Shown here: in pieces, positions 51,146 to 59,674 of the stretch
How the letters are laid out: every line of letters starts with the position of its first letter
Numbering within the stretch: position 1 is the first letter of the stretch
Assembly: GCA_020692325.1 (NCBI GenBank)
Contig: JAIMKR010000001.1
Coordinates: forward strand, 114,704 to 178,703
Source of the DNA: Desulfocurvus sp.
Lineage (GTDB): Bacteria > Desulfobacterota > Desulfovibrionia > Desulfovibrionales > Desulfovibrionaceae
Length of the DNA: 64,000 bases
Direction of reading: 5' to 3'
Made by a program: the position numbers and the translations under genes
The notes under the pieces: model-generated
Database searches by the model: none
The model's input: only the letters and a program-made list of their open reading frames with translations
Told to the model about the DNA's origin: nothing

Positions 51146-51323
51146 GAAGGCCTCGCTTTCCCCGCCTGGATTGCGACCCGGATCAAAGGGACCGCGGCGG
51201 GCTGGGGGAAAGATTTCTACCGATTTTGGTCGATGAAGTCCAGATGGGTACCCGCGCGTGCCTGGTCGCCCGGCTTTGCCTCCGGCCCGGTTTTGTGTAG
51301 CATTGCGCCAGCGAGGCCATCTC

Positions 51324-52094
51324 ATGAAGAAAAAGCTCACGTCGCTCGAATCCCTGTCCGAACTGAAGCTGGAAAACGCCAAACCGAGCTTGGTGGAGCA
51401 GGCCAAGGCCGCCTTGCGCGAGGGCGGAAAGGCCCGTGTGGCCCCGGTGAAGCCAGCCGCCAAGCCCAAGGCCGCCCCCGAACCGGAGGCGGACGCCGGC
51501 GAGGACACGACGCTGTTCTTCCAGGCCATGCAGGGCGTGGCGCAGATAACCGGGACGGGCCGGCAGGTACAGCCGCCCGCGCCGCCCACGCCCGAACAGG
51601 CGGACGACGACGCCGATCCCGAGGCCAAGCTCATGCGGCAGGCCATGCTCGGCGCGGTGGACTTCGAAATCGAATTCTCCGACGAGTACATGCACGGCTT
51701 CGTGCGCGGGCTGGATTCGAAAATCTTCCAACAGCTCAAAGCCGGCCGCCTTTCGCCCGAGGGGCACCTGGACCTGCACGGGCAAAACGCCGATCAGGCG
51801 CTCGACTCGCTGCTGTTCTTCATGCGCGAGAGTTATCTGGCCGGCCGGCGCATGGTGCTGCTTATTCCCGGACGGGGCAAGAACTCCCCGCACGGGCTGG
51901 GCATTCTGCGGCAGGAGCTCCAAACGTGGCTCACACGCGAGCCGCTACGGCGCATCGTTCTGGCCTTCTGCACGGCGCAGCCCAAGGACGGCGGCGCCGG
52001 CGCGCTCTACGTGCTGCTGCGCAGGATGAAGAAGCAGCAAGGCAAGGTGGCCTGGGACAAGCAGATGAACTGGGAGGACATCGAACGCCGGTAG
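51324..52094 (+). CDS. Smr-domain protein
   Basis: LDLHGQNADQALDSLLFFM and LLIPGRGKNSPHGLGILRQELQTWL. Confidence 0.92.
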   Translation: MKKKLTSLESLSELKLENAKPSLVEQAKAALREGGKARVAPVKPAAKPKAAPEPEADAGEDTTLFFQAMQGVAQITGTGRQVQPPAPPTPEQADDDADPEAKLMRQAMLGAVDFEIEFSDEYMHGFVRGLDSKIFQQLKAGRLSPEGHLDLHGQNADQALDSLLFFMRESYLAGRRMVLLIPGRGKNSPHGLGILRQELQTWLTREPLRRIVLAFCTAQPKDGGAGALYVLLRRMKKQQGKVAWDKQMNWEDIERR

Positions 52095-52106
52095 GCGTCG
52101 TGGCCG

Positions 52107-52544
52107 CTAGTCGGTGAACCCTTTTTCGGCCATGGTTCGCGGCCGGGTGAACAGGGCCATGCCGGTGTTCATGCGGCGGAAGCCCAGGCGGCGGTAGAAG
52201 CCCTCCTTGCCGGGCGCGGCGTAGAGAATGACATTGCAGCCGGGCAGGCGGTCGAGCAACCGCTCCACGATGAGCCGCCCCACGCCCCGGCCCTGCATTT
52301 CGGGCACGACGGCGATGTCGTACAGGGCGGCCTGATAGACGCCGTCGGAAATGGCGCGGCCGAATCCGGCCAGCCCCCCGGTCCCTTCGCCTCCATCGGT
52401 TTCGCGGACGAAAACGACGCTGTGGCTGGCCTCGAACGCCCGGCGATGCGCCTTGGGCGCGTAATGCGCCATACCGACGCGCTCAAGCGTTGCCGCAACC
52501 TCGTTCCAGTCCGCGCCCTCGCAACCATACTCCGCCGTCAGCAT
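52107..52544 (-). CDS. GNAT family N-acetyltransferase
   Basis: ALYDIAVVPEMQGRGVGRLIVERLLD motif A. Confidence 0.92.
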   Translation of the reverse strand: MLTAEYGCEGADWNEVAATLERVGMAHYAPKAHRRAFEASHSVVFVRETDGGEGTGGLAGFGRAISDGVYQAALYDIAVVPEMQGRGVGRLIVERLLDRLPGCNVILYAAPGKEGFYRRLGFRRMNTGMALFTRPRTMAEKGFTD

Positions 52545-52697
52545 GATTCCCTCCTCCCTTTACCGCCCTTCCGCGTACCATGGCCGCCCGGCCGAAGACA
52601 ACGGCTTCGACGCATCCGCAATCCACTTGCCAGCGCGCCCATGCCGGTGTATACACCGCGACTTCCAAGCAACGGCACACGCCCACCTCACAAGCGC

Positions 52698-52791
52698 GGA
52701 GAGGTAGCGAAGTGGCCGTACCGCGCCCGACTCGAAATCGGGTTACGGGCGAATAACCCGTACGTGGGTTCGAATCCCACCCTCTCCGCCA
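52698..52791 (+). tRNA. tRNA-Ser (anticodon CGA), CCA encoded
   Basis: GGAGAGG/CCTCTCC acceptor, CCCGA-CTCGAAA-TCGGG anticodon arm, variable arm TACGGGCGAATAACCCGTA, GTGGGTTCGAATCCCAC T arm. Confidence 0.95.
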
Positions 52792-52956
52792 TCACTCAAA
52801 TCAACACCCTCCGGCAAAGTCCAAAACAGCAATAACGTCAGAAGACTATTGCGGAATCTAGTTCGCGATAGGCCGTCTTCGTGCGTTGCGTCACCGGACA
52901 GCGTCCCGAATAACTCGACAAGGCCCGCCACGACTAGCTTCTGGAGGGCACCTGCC

Positions 52957-53200
52957 GTTGACCGACATTGCTGTCCGAAACGCCAAACCGGACAACTCCC
53001 AAACCATCCGTCTTAAAGACGAACGAGGTCTCTACCTGGGAATCGCCCCGGCTGGGGGCGAGTGGTGGCGGCCTCGCTACTGGTTCAAGGGCAAAGAGAA
53101 CCGGCTCTCGCTCGGCGTGTCCCCAGACATCACCCTCAAGGAAATCCGCGAACGGCGTGACGAGGCATGCGGCACCATCGCGCGGAAGCGAATCTTGACG
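52957..53200 (+). pseudogene. Truncated tyrosine-recombinase integrase N-terminus (DUF4102-type)
   Basis: LTDIAVRNAKPDNSQTIRLKDERGLYLGIAPAGGEWWRPRYWFKGKENRLSLGVSPDITLKEIRERRDEA, then ends; just downstream of tRNA-Ser. Confidence 0.85.
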
Positions 53201-53218
53201 TCAGCAAGACATCGCTAT

Positions 53219-53234
53219 ATCGTCATTTGACGAT
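53219..53234. promoter_or_regulatory. Perfect palindrome ATCGTCA-TT-TGACGAT, candidate ArsR operator
   Basis: 7-bp arms directly at the arsR start. Confidence 0.5.
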
Positions 53235-53616
53235 GGATAAAATGATGCAAGACTTCGTGAACGTGATGAAGGCCCTGTCAGACCCAAGCCGGGTCGGCAT
53301 AGTGATGCTGCTCCAACAGCGCGAAATGTGCGCCTGTGAGATCATCCCCCGGCTCGGGCTGGCCCAGCCCACGGTCTCGCGGCATCTCAAAATTCTGATG
53401 GACGCTGGCCTGATACAGGGGCGCAAGAAAGGCGTCTGGGTCCACTACCGGCTGTCCGACAATACCGGCAAGCCCTACATCGCCGAGCTTCTCGAACGCC
53501 TTCCGAAATGGATTGGACAGTGCCCCGAGGTGCGGGAGCTTGTCCGTGACATTCCCAAGGACAACCCGTGTCGCAACGGCGACGCGGCAAAAGGGATGCC
53601 GTCCGCGCCGAGATGA
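53233..53616 (+). CDS. arsR: ArsR-family metalloregulator
   Basis: wHTH ALSDPSRVGIVMLL...CACEIIPRLGLAQPTVSRHLKIL; CxC in recognition region; start may be 53242/53245. Confidence 0.9.
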   Translation: MDKMMQDFVNVMKALSDPSRVGIVMLLQQREMCACEIIPRLGLAQPTVSRHLKILMDAGLIQGRKKGVWVHYRLSDNTGKPYIAELLERLPKWIGQCPEVRELVRDIPKDNPCRNGDAAKGMPSAPR

Positions 53617-54020
53617 AATGGGGAAGCCTCGATGAAGCCCCCGTAGGCAGCATGAGACCGACACACCCAGCCCGGACCGGGTGTCCCCTGGCAGCGCGTG
53701 GTGTCGGGGCCGCCCTATGCGAGCGGTGCGGCGACACGGATGAGTTCGTACGGAAGGCCGCCCCGCTCGCCGCAGAACTGGCCAAGCGTGGAATCGCATT
53801 CCGCTGGAGAAAAGGCTCCACCGCCCTTCGCTGTGGCGGGGCGCAACCTCGAGTTTTTCAACAGGGAACCCGGGGGGAGGGATTCTGGGGGCGCAGGCGG
53901 AATGAACCGCTGCCAACCCTGCTGCGGCTTGCTGAGGCAGCAGACCGACTACCGCCCCCTCCTCCTGGACGGGCGAGCATGAGGCCATCCCCGGAGGAAC
54001 GCGCGCATGGAGTCAGGCAC
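53612..54020 (+). pseudogene. Decayed DUF2703-like gene
   Basis: Frame-scattered remnants: CERCGDTDEFVRKAAPLAAELAKRGIAFRW, CQPCCGLL...LLDG, and G(E)HEAIP in a third frame. Confidence 0.45.
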
Positions 54021-54073
54021 GCGGCCCGCCGCCCGACTCACCGCTGATCAATCACCAACCTTCTGGAGGCATC

Positions 54074-55165
54074 ATGCCCGAGTCCGTCACCAAGCGCCTG
54101 TCCTTCCTGGACCGCTACCTCACCGTATGGATCTTCACCGCCATGTTCGCGGGGGTTCTCGGGGGCTACCTCTGGCCTGGTGTCCGCGGCTTCGTGGGCC
54201 GATTCCAGAGTGGGACCACCAACATCCCCATCGCCGTGGGCCTCGTTCTGATGATGTATCCCCCCCTGGCCAAGGTGCGCTACGAGGAGCTGGGCAAGGT
54301 GTTCCACAATGGCAGGGTGCTGGTCCTGTCCCTGGTGCAGAACTGGATCATCGGCCCAGTGTTCATGTTCGCGCTCGCCGTCACCTTCCTGTCCGGCCAC
54401 CACGCCTACATGGTGGGGCTCATCCTCATAGGACTGGCCCGCTGCATCGCCATGGTCATCGTCTGGAACGACCTCGCCTCCGGGGACCACGAGTACTGCG
54501 CCGGGCTGGTGGCCTTCAACTCCATTTTCCAGGTGCTGTTCTTCTCGGTCTACGCCTGGTTGTTCATCACCATCCTGCCCTGGTGGCTGGGTCTGGAAGG
54601 CGCGGTGGTGAACATCTCCATGGACCAAATAGCCGAGAGCGTGGGCATCTACCTGGGCATTCCCTTCCTTGGAGGCCTGTTCTCGCGCGTCATCGGTCTC
54701 AAGCTCAAGGGAAGACAGTGGTACGAGGAGGTCTTCGTGCCGAGGATCGGCCCCATGACCCTCATCGCCCTGCTGTTCACCATCCTGGTCATGTTCTCCC
54801 TCAAGGGCGAGTATATCGTGCAACTTCCCCTGGACGTGCTGCGCATCGCCCTGCCACTGCTCATCTACTTCCTAGTCATGTTCCTGGTGTCCTTCTTTCT
54901 GTCCATGAAGGCCGGGGCCACCTACGAGCAGTCCGCCACGCTCAGCTTCACCGCCGCCTCGAACAACTTCGAGCTGGCCATAGCCGTGGCCGTTGCCGTG
55001 TTCGGCATCGACTCCGGGCAGGCGTTCGCCGCCGTCATCGGTCCCCTCGTGGAGGTGCCGGTGCTCATCGGTCTGGTGCACGTGGCCCTCTGGCTCAAGC
55101 GCAAGTACTTCCCATACGCCGTGGAAACGCCATCGGGCATCTGCCACGTCACCTGCAAGCGGTAG
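54074..55165 (+). CDS. arsB: ACR3-family arsenite efflux transporter
   Basis: [59 protein letters not shown]. Confidence 0.95.
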   Translation: MPESVTKRLSFLDRYLTVWIFTAMFAGVLGGYLWPGVRGFVGRFQSGTTNIPIAVGLVLMMYPPLAKVRYEELGKVFHNGRVLVLSLVQNWIIGPVFMFALAVTFLSGHHAYMVGLILIGLARCIAMVIVWNDLASGDHEYCAGLVAFNSIFQVLFFSVYAWLFITILPWWLGLEGAVVNISMDQIAESVGIYLGIPFLGGLFSRVIGLKLKGRQWYEEVFVPRIGPMTLIALLFTILVMFSLKGEYIVQLPLDVLRIALPLLIYFLVMFLVSFFLSMKAGATYEQSATLSFTAASNNFELAIAVAVAVFGIDSGQAFAAVIGPLVEVPVLIGLVHVALWLKRKYFPYAVETPSGICHVTCKR

Positions 55166-55483
55166 GAGATCGCCCCGCTGCGTCCTTGCCCTCGCACAGG
55201 CGAATAGTCGGTGCCGAGGCTCAAAGGTTGGTCGCCCGCGCGCCGGTCCGGCTGGACGTCGAACGCTGGAAATGATTTCCAACGTGGCGATCCGACCGCA
55301 CCGCGGCGCGCCACAATCACGAGGCGTGTTTCAGTTCGACGCTGATGAGTTTCTGCGTGATGTTCGGCAGTTCGCAGACGCTTCGTTTGTCGCCGAACAC
55401 ACCGATAGCGTCCTATCATTTTTGACAGGCGCTCAACCTTCGCGGCAGGTCACTGCGAGGACGAAACGAATGGATTCGGCGGG

Positions 55484-55945
55484 TCAGCGCCTCAGCGCCA
55501 CAAGCAGCTCGGGAATGGAGCGCGAGATGGTCTGACAGGAGGCCTCGACCATGGCGTTGACCACGGAATGCGAGGTGTCGCCGGATTGGCGCGAATCGGT
55601 GCGCACGCCATGGATCAGCTTGCCCTTGGCGTGGGCATAGCCGATTTCCCAGGCTGTGCCGTCGTCCACCTGAGTGCCGTCGAGCCAAGCGATCACGCGG
55701 TCGGCGCCGTCCAGCGCCTCGCGGCAGCGTTCCATGATGCGCCGGGGCGCGATGGGGCCCCAGTCGGCGATCTGCCCGGCCTTGAAAAGCTCGAAGGGCC
55801 AGCACACCTCGTGGCCGGCGCGGACGAGTTCCGCCTTGACGTTTTGCAGCCAGGCCTGCTCGGCCTGCGTGAAGAGGGGTCCAGCGAGGTACAGCATGGC
55901 GTTACGATAGAGGATTTCGCCCCGTTTGGAAAGCGGTTCCCTCAA
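55484..55945 (-). CDS. Nucleoside 2-deoxyribosyltransferase-like protein
   Basis: LYLAGPLFTQAEQAWL, DGADRVIAWLDGTQVDDGTAWEIGYAHAKGK; start could be 55897. Confidence 0.87.
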   Translation of the reverse strand: MREPLSKRGEILYRNAMLYLAGPLFTQAEQAWLQNVKAELVRAGHEVCWPFELFKAGQIADWGPIAPRRIMERCREALDGADRVIAWLDGTQVDDGTAWEIGYAHAKGKLIHGVRTDSRQSGDTSHSVVNAMVEASCQTISRSIPELLVALRR

Positions 55946-55978
55946 TAATGACGCAAGATTTTCCGATATCGCAGCGGG

Positions 55979-56743
55979 CTACGTCATCTCGTCGAGCAGA
56001 GCGGCCAGCGCTTCGCGATCGACCGCGCTCGTCAGCATGGCCGGATCCGCCTCCCGCGCCGCCCCGCCCTCACCCAGCACGAACAGACGGCGCGCCAGCC
56101 GGCCGGCCTGCCGCAGGTTGTGCGACACGACCAGCACGGTATAGCGGCCGGCGAGGTCCAGCAGCAAATCCTCCACCACGCGCACCGAGCGTTGGTCCAG
56201 CGAGGCCGTGGGTTCGTCCAGCAGCAGCAGCTCCGGCCGATAGGCCAGGGCCCGCGCCAGGCACAGGCGCTGCTGCTGCCCGCCCGAGAGCGTCACAGCA
56301 GGCTGGTCCAGCCGGTCCTTGACCTCGTCCCACAGGCCGGCCTCGGTCAGGGCGCGTTCCGCGCGCCCGCGGATATCCGCCGCCGAAAGATTCAGCGCCA
56401 GGGACAACGGCAGGGCGATGTTCCGGTACACGCTCACGGGCAGCGGATTCGGCGTCTGGAAGACCATGCCCACGCGACGGCGCAGCTCCTCCGGCCGCAC
56501 GCCCTGGGCGTAGGCGTCGAAGTTCTCCCCACCGAGCGTCAGGCGCACGCTTCCGGTAGTGACGCAGCCGGGCAAACATTCGTTGAGGCGGTTCACCGCT
56601 CGCAGCAGCGTGGTCTTGCCCGTGCCCGAGCGGCCGATGAGCACAGTGGGGCCGCCCCGCTCCACCGTCATCGACGCGCCACGCAGCACCTCGCGTCCGC
56701 CGAAGGACACGTGCAGATTCGCAATTTCCACGATGGACGTCAT
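55979..56743 (-). CDS. pstB: ABC transporter ATP-binding protein (PstB-like)
   Basis: LIGRSGTGKTTLLRAVNRL, LSGGQQQRLCLARALA, LLLDEPTASLD; next to PstCA and PstS. Confidence 0.85.
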   Translation of the reverse strand: MTSIVEIANLHVSFGGREVLRGASMTVERGGPTVLIGRSGTGKTTLLRAVNRLNECLPGCVTTGSVRLTLGGENFDAYAQGVRPEELRRRVGMVFQTPNPLPVSVYRNIALPLSLALNLSAADIRGRAERALTEAGLWDEVKDRLDQPAVTLSGGQQQRLCLARALAYRPELLLLDEPTASLDQRSVRVVEDLLLDLAGRYTVLVVSHNLRQAGRLARRLFVLGEGGAAREADPAMLTSAVDREALAALLDEMT

Positions 56744-58527
56744 GCGCGCGCACCTCCCGATTCCCAGCGCCGGGTCAGTCCCTGCCGCAGCCGCCGCACA
56801 GCGCCGGACAACAGCGCCGTCAGGCACAGCAGCACCAGCGCCGCGCCGAAGGCCTGGTTCAGCTCCTCGGGGCTCTGATATTCAGCCGCCAGATAGTAGA
56901 TGGAGAAAGGCAGAGCCTCGAACTTGTCCGTGAGCCCGCCGGGATTGCCCGCGCCGGCCACCACGCCGGTGAGCATGATGACCGCCGTATCCTCGGCGGC
57001 GCGGCCGATGGCCAGCACCACCCCACCGAGCACGCCCCGGCCGGCCGAGGGCAGCAGTACGCGGAACACCGCCCGCCAGCGTGGCAGGCCGAGCGCCGCG
57101 CAGGTGAGCCGGAGTTCCTCCGGCAGCGCCTGAAGGCTGGCGCGTGTGGCGCCGACCACATACGGCAGCACGAGCATGGCCAGGCACAGGGCCGAGAGCA
57201 GCAGGCAGGTGTTGGCCCCGGGCCAGAAGCCGCGCCGCAACAGCAGAATCAGCGCGAAGCCGAACAGGCCCATGAGGATGGACGGCACCCCGGCCAGCAG
57301 GTCCACGCAGAAGACGGCCAACCGGCCGGCCCGGCCTGTGGCGGCCTCGGAAAGATGAATGCCCCCGGCCACGCCAAGCGGCACGGCCAGACACGCGGAA
57401 AGCCCCACCAACCACAGGGAGCCCAGACAGGCGGGCCACAAGCCGTCGAACACCGGCGCGCCGCGCAGCATCGCGTCCAGCGGCGGCGTGTCGCCGAAGA
57501 AGAGCGTGAGGCCGAGGGTCCCACCGCCGCGCAGCAGCAGAAAACCGAGCAGAAGCGCCAGCGCGGCGGGAACGATCAGCGCGGCGAACCAGGAGAACGC
57601 CACGGCCAGCCGCTCGGCAAGGCGTCCCGGGGGCAGCCAGGCCAGAGCCGACACGTCCGCCCCGCGCGAAAGCCGCCGCAGTCCCAGGTTCACAAGGAAA
57701 CTCACGCCGAAAAGCAGCAGTCCACAGGCGAACAGCGAGCCGTAGGCCGCGCTCTGGCTGTCCGTGGCCACCACGAGGGCGATGTGCGCGGTGAGCGCCC
57801 GCAGGGAGTCCAGAAGGGAATGCGGGGGCTGGGCCGCGTTGCCCGAGAGCATGAGCGGCAGGAGCGTGTCGCCCAGGGCGCGGGCGAAGCCCAGGGTGGC
57901 GGCGGTGCGCAGGCCCCGGCCGCTCATGGGCAGGGCCAGGCGCAAGAGTTCCTGCGCGCGCGTGAGTCCCAGCGCGGCGGCGGTGAGGCGCAGGCGCGGG
58001 GCGACAAGCGCGAGCTGACCATCAAGCACGAGGACGATGGTGGGCAGGGCCAGCAGCGCCAGCATGAGCGCCGTGGTGAGCCAGCAGAAACCCGATCCCG
58101 AGAGCGCCCCGCGCACCAGCGGAACGAGGCCGATGGCCGCCACGAGGCCGTAGACCACCGTGGGCACGCCGGTCATGAGGCGCACCACGAAGAGCAGCGG
58201 CCGGGCCAGAACGCGCGGCCCCAGACCGTGGATGAACAGCGTCAGTCCCAGTCCCAGCGGCCAAGCCAGAAGCAGCGCGGAAAGCGCCAGCGCGAGCGAC
58301 CCCACGACCATGGGCAGGATGCCGAAATGCCCGCCGAAGGGCTCCCAGCGCCAAGTGAGCACGGCCGAAAGCTCGCGCCAGGAAAGCAGCGGCAGGCAGA
58401 ACCACGCCAGGAAGGCCAGAATCGCCGCCACGCTCAGCACGCACAGGCCCGAGGCGCAGAAGAGCAGGGCCGCGACGAGCGCATCGCCGCGGCCCCCTCG
58501 CGTGGAGTTCATCGAAGCGGTCGGCAT
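56740..58527 (-). CDS. Fused phosphate ABC transporter permease (PstC-PstA)
   Basis: Two permease modules in one ORF, each with a PstC/A-like loop (GFARALGDT..., AIGRAAEDTAVIML). Confidence 0.87.
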   Translation of the reverse strand: MPTASMNSTRGGRGDALVAALLFCASGLCVLSVAAILAFLAWFCLPLLSWRELSAVLTWRWEPFGGHFGILPMVVGSLALALSALLLAWPLGLGLTLFIHGLGPRVLARPLLFVVRLMTGVPTVVYGLVAAIGLVPLVRGALSGSGFCWLTTALMLALLALPTIVLVLDGQLALVAPRLRLTAAALGLTRAQELLRLALPMSGRGLRTAATLGFARALGDTLLPLMLSGNAAQPPHSLLDSLRALTAHIALVVATDSQSAAYGSLFACGLLLFGVSFLVNLGLRRLSRGADVSALAWLPPGRLAERLAVAFSWFAALIVPAALALLLGFLLLRGGGTLGLTLFFGDTPPLDAMLRGAPVFDGLWPACLGSLWLVGLSACLAVPLGVAGGIHLSEAATGRAGRLAVFCVDLLAGVPSILMGLFGFALILLLRRGFWPGANTCLLLSALCLAMLVLPYVVGATRASLQALPEELRLTCAALGLPRWRAVFRVLLPSAGRGVLGGVVLAIGRAAEDTAVIMLTGVVAGAGNPGGLTDKFEALPFSIYYLAAEYQSPEELNQAFGAALVLLCLTALLSGAVRRLRQGLTRRWESGGARA

Positions 58528-58554
58528 GAGCCGGTCCGTCCCCGTCCGCGTGGG

Positions 58555-59394
58555 CTAGCGGGTGGTGGGGATGAAGCCGTGGGAGGCGGTGATGGCCGCG
58601 CCCTCCGGGCCCTGGATGTAGCGGATGAAGTCGGCCACGACGCCCTTGGCGTCGCCCTTGGTGTTCATGTAGAGCTTGCGGATGACCGGGTACTTGCCGG
58701 TCTCGGCGTTCTCCTGGCTCGGGTGCACTCCGTCGAGGCTGGGGGCCTTCACCGTGCGGTCGATGTGCCCGATGGACACGTAGCCGATGCCGCTGGGATC
58801 GCCGGCGATGGCGGTCTTCATGGCCCCGTTGGAGGCCACGACGTTGGCCCCGCGCGCCAGCGGGCCCTTCTTGAGCAGAATCTCCCAGAACACCTCGCGC
58901 GTGCCGCTGGCCTCGTCGCGGGTGTAGGGATGGATGGCCGCGTCGCGCCCGCCGAGCTGCTTCCAGTTGGTGATGCGGCCGGCGAAAATCTCCTGCACCT
59001 GCTGGTGGGTCAGAGCGCTCACGGGATTGTTCGGGTGCAGCACCACGGCCACGCCGTCGATGGCGAAGGGATAGGACTTGAGGCCGTACTTGGCGACCTC
59101 GGCGGCGGTCAGCGCGCGGCCGGTGTTGCCGATGGCCACGAGCCCCTCGCCCACCTTCTGCACGCCCACCCCCGAGCCGCCTCCGGCGATGGTGATGCGG
59201 ATGGCCGGATGAGCGCGCATGATGCGCTTGGCCGCCTCCTGCATCACGGGAATGTGCGCTGTGCCGCCGGCGATGTCTATCTTGCCGGACTTTCCGGCGA
59301 AGATGGCCAAACCGTCGGCCTTGGCGGGCAGCCCCCACAGGCTCAGCAAAAGGGCGAGAGACAACATCGTCGCGAAGACGCGTGTGCTTTTCAT
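58555..59394 (-). CDS. pstS: Phosphate-binding protein PstS
   Basis: Signal peptide; ITIAGGGSGVGVQKV, IFAGRITNWKQLGG, RDEASGTREVFWE. Confidence 0.92.
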   Translation of the reverse strand: MKSTRVFATMLSLALLLSLWGLPAKADGLAIFAGKSGKIDIAGGTAHIPVMQEAAKRIMRAHPAIRITIAGGGSGVGVQKVGEGLVAIGNTGRALTAAEVAKYGLKSYPFAIDGVAVVLHPNNPVSALTHQQVQEIFAGRITNWKQLGGRDAAIHPYTRDEASGTREVFWEILLKKGPLARGANVVASNGAMKTAIAGDPSGIGYVSIGHIDRTVKAPSLDGVHPSQENAETGKYPVIRKLYMNTKGDAKGVVADFIRYIQGPEGAAITASHGFIPTTR

Positions 59395-59674
59395 CCTGTT
59401 CATCTCCTTCATCTTTTTTGTCGGCGCAAGCAAAATCGTCTATTTCTCGAATCCACGATTCCTATGCGCATTCACAAGACGAGGCAAGCCTTCGCGCGGG
59501 GAAACGGGACAAGCCACACCAGCCACGCCGAGGCGCACACCAAGAGTTCGTTGACGCGCCCCCGCGGTCCGGCCACATGGGAAAAGATGACGGTCCGCCC
59601 CGCCAAACAATCGCGCGTGCGATCAAGCCGCCCACGCATCGCGGGAGGCCGACGGGACGTTTCGCCACAGGCTG

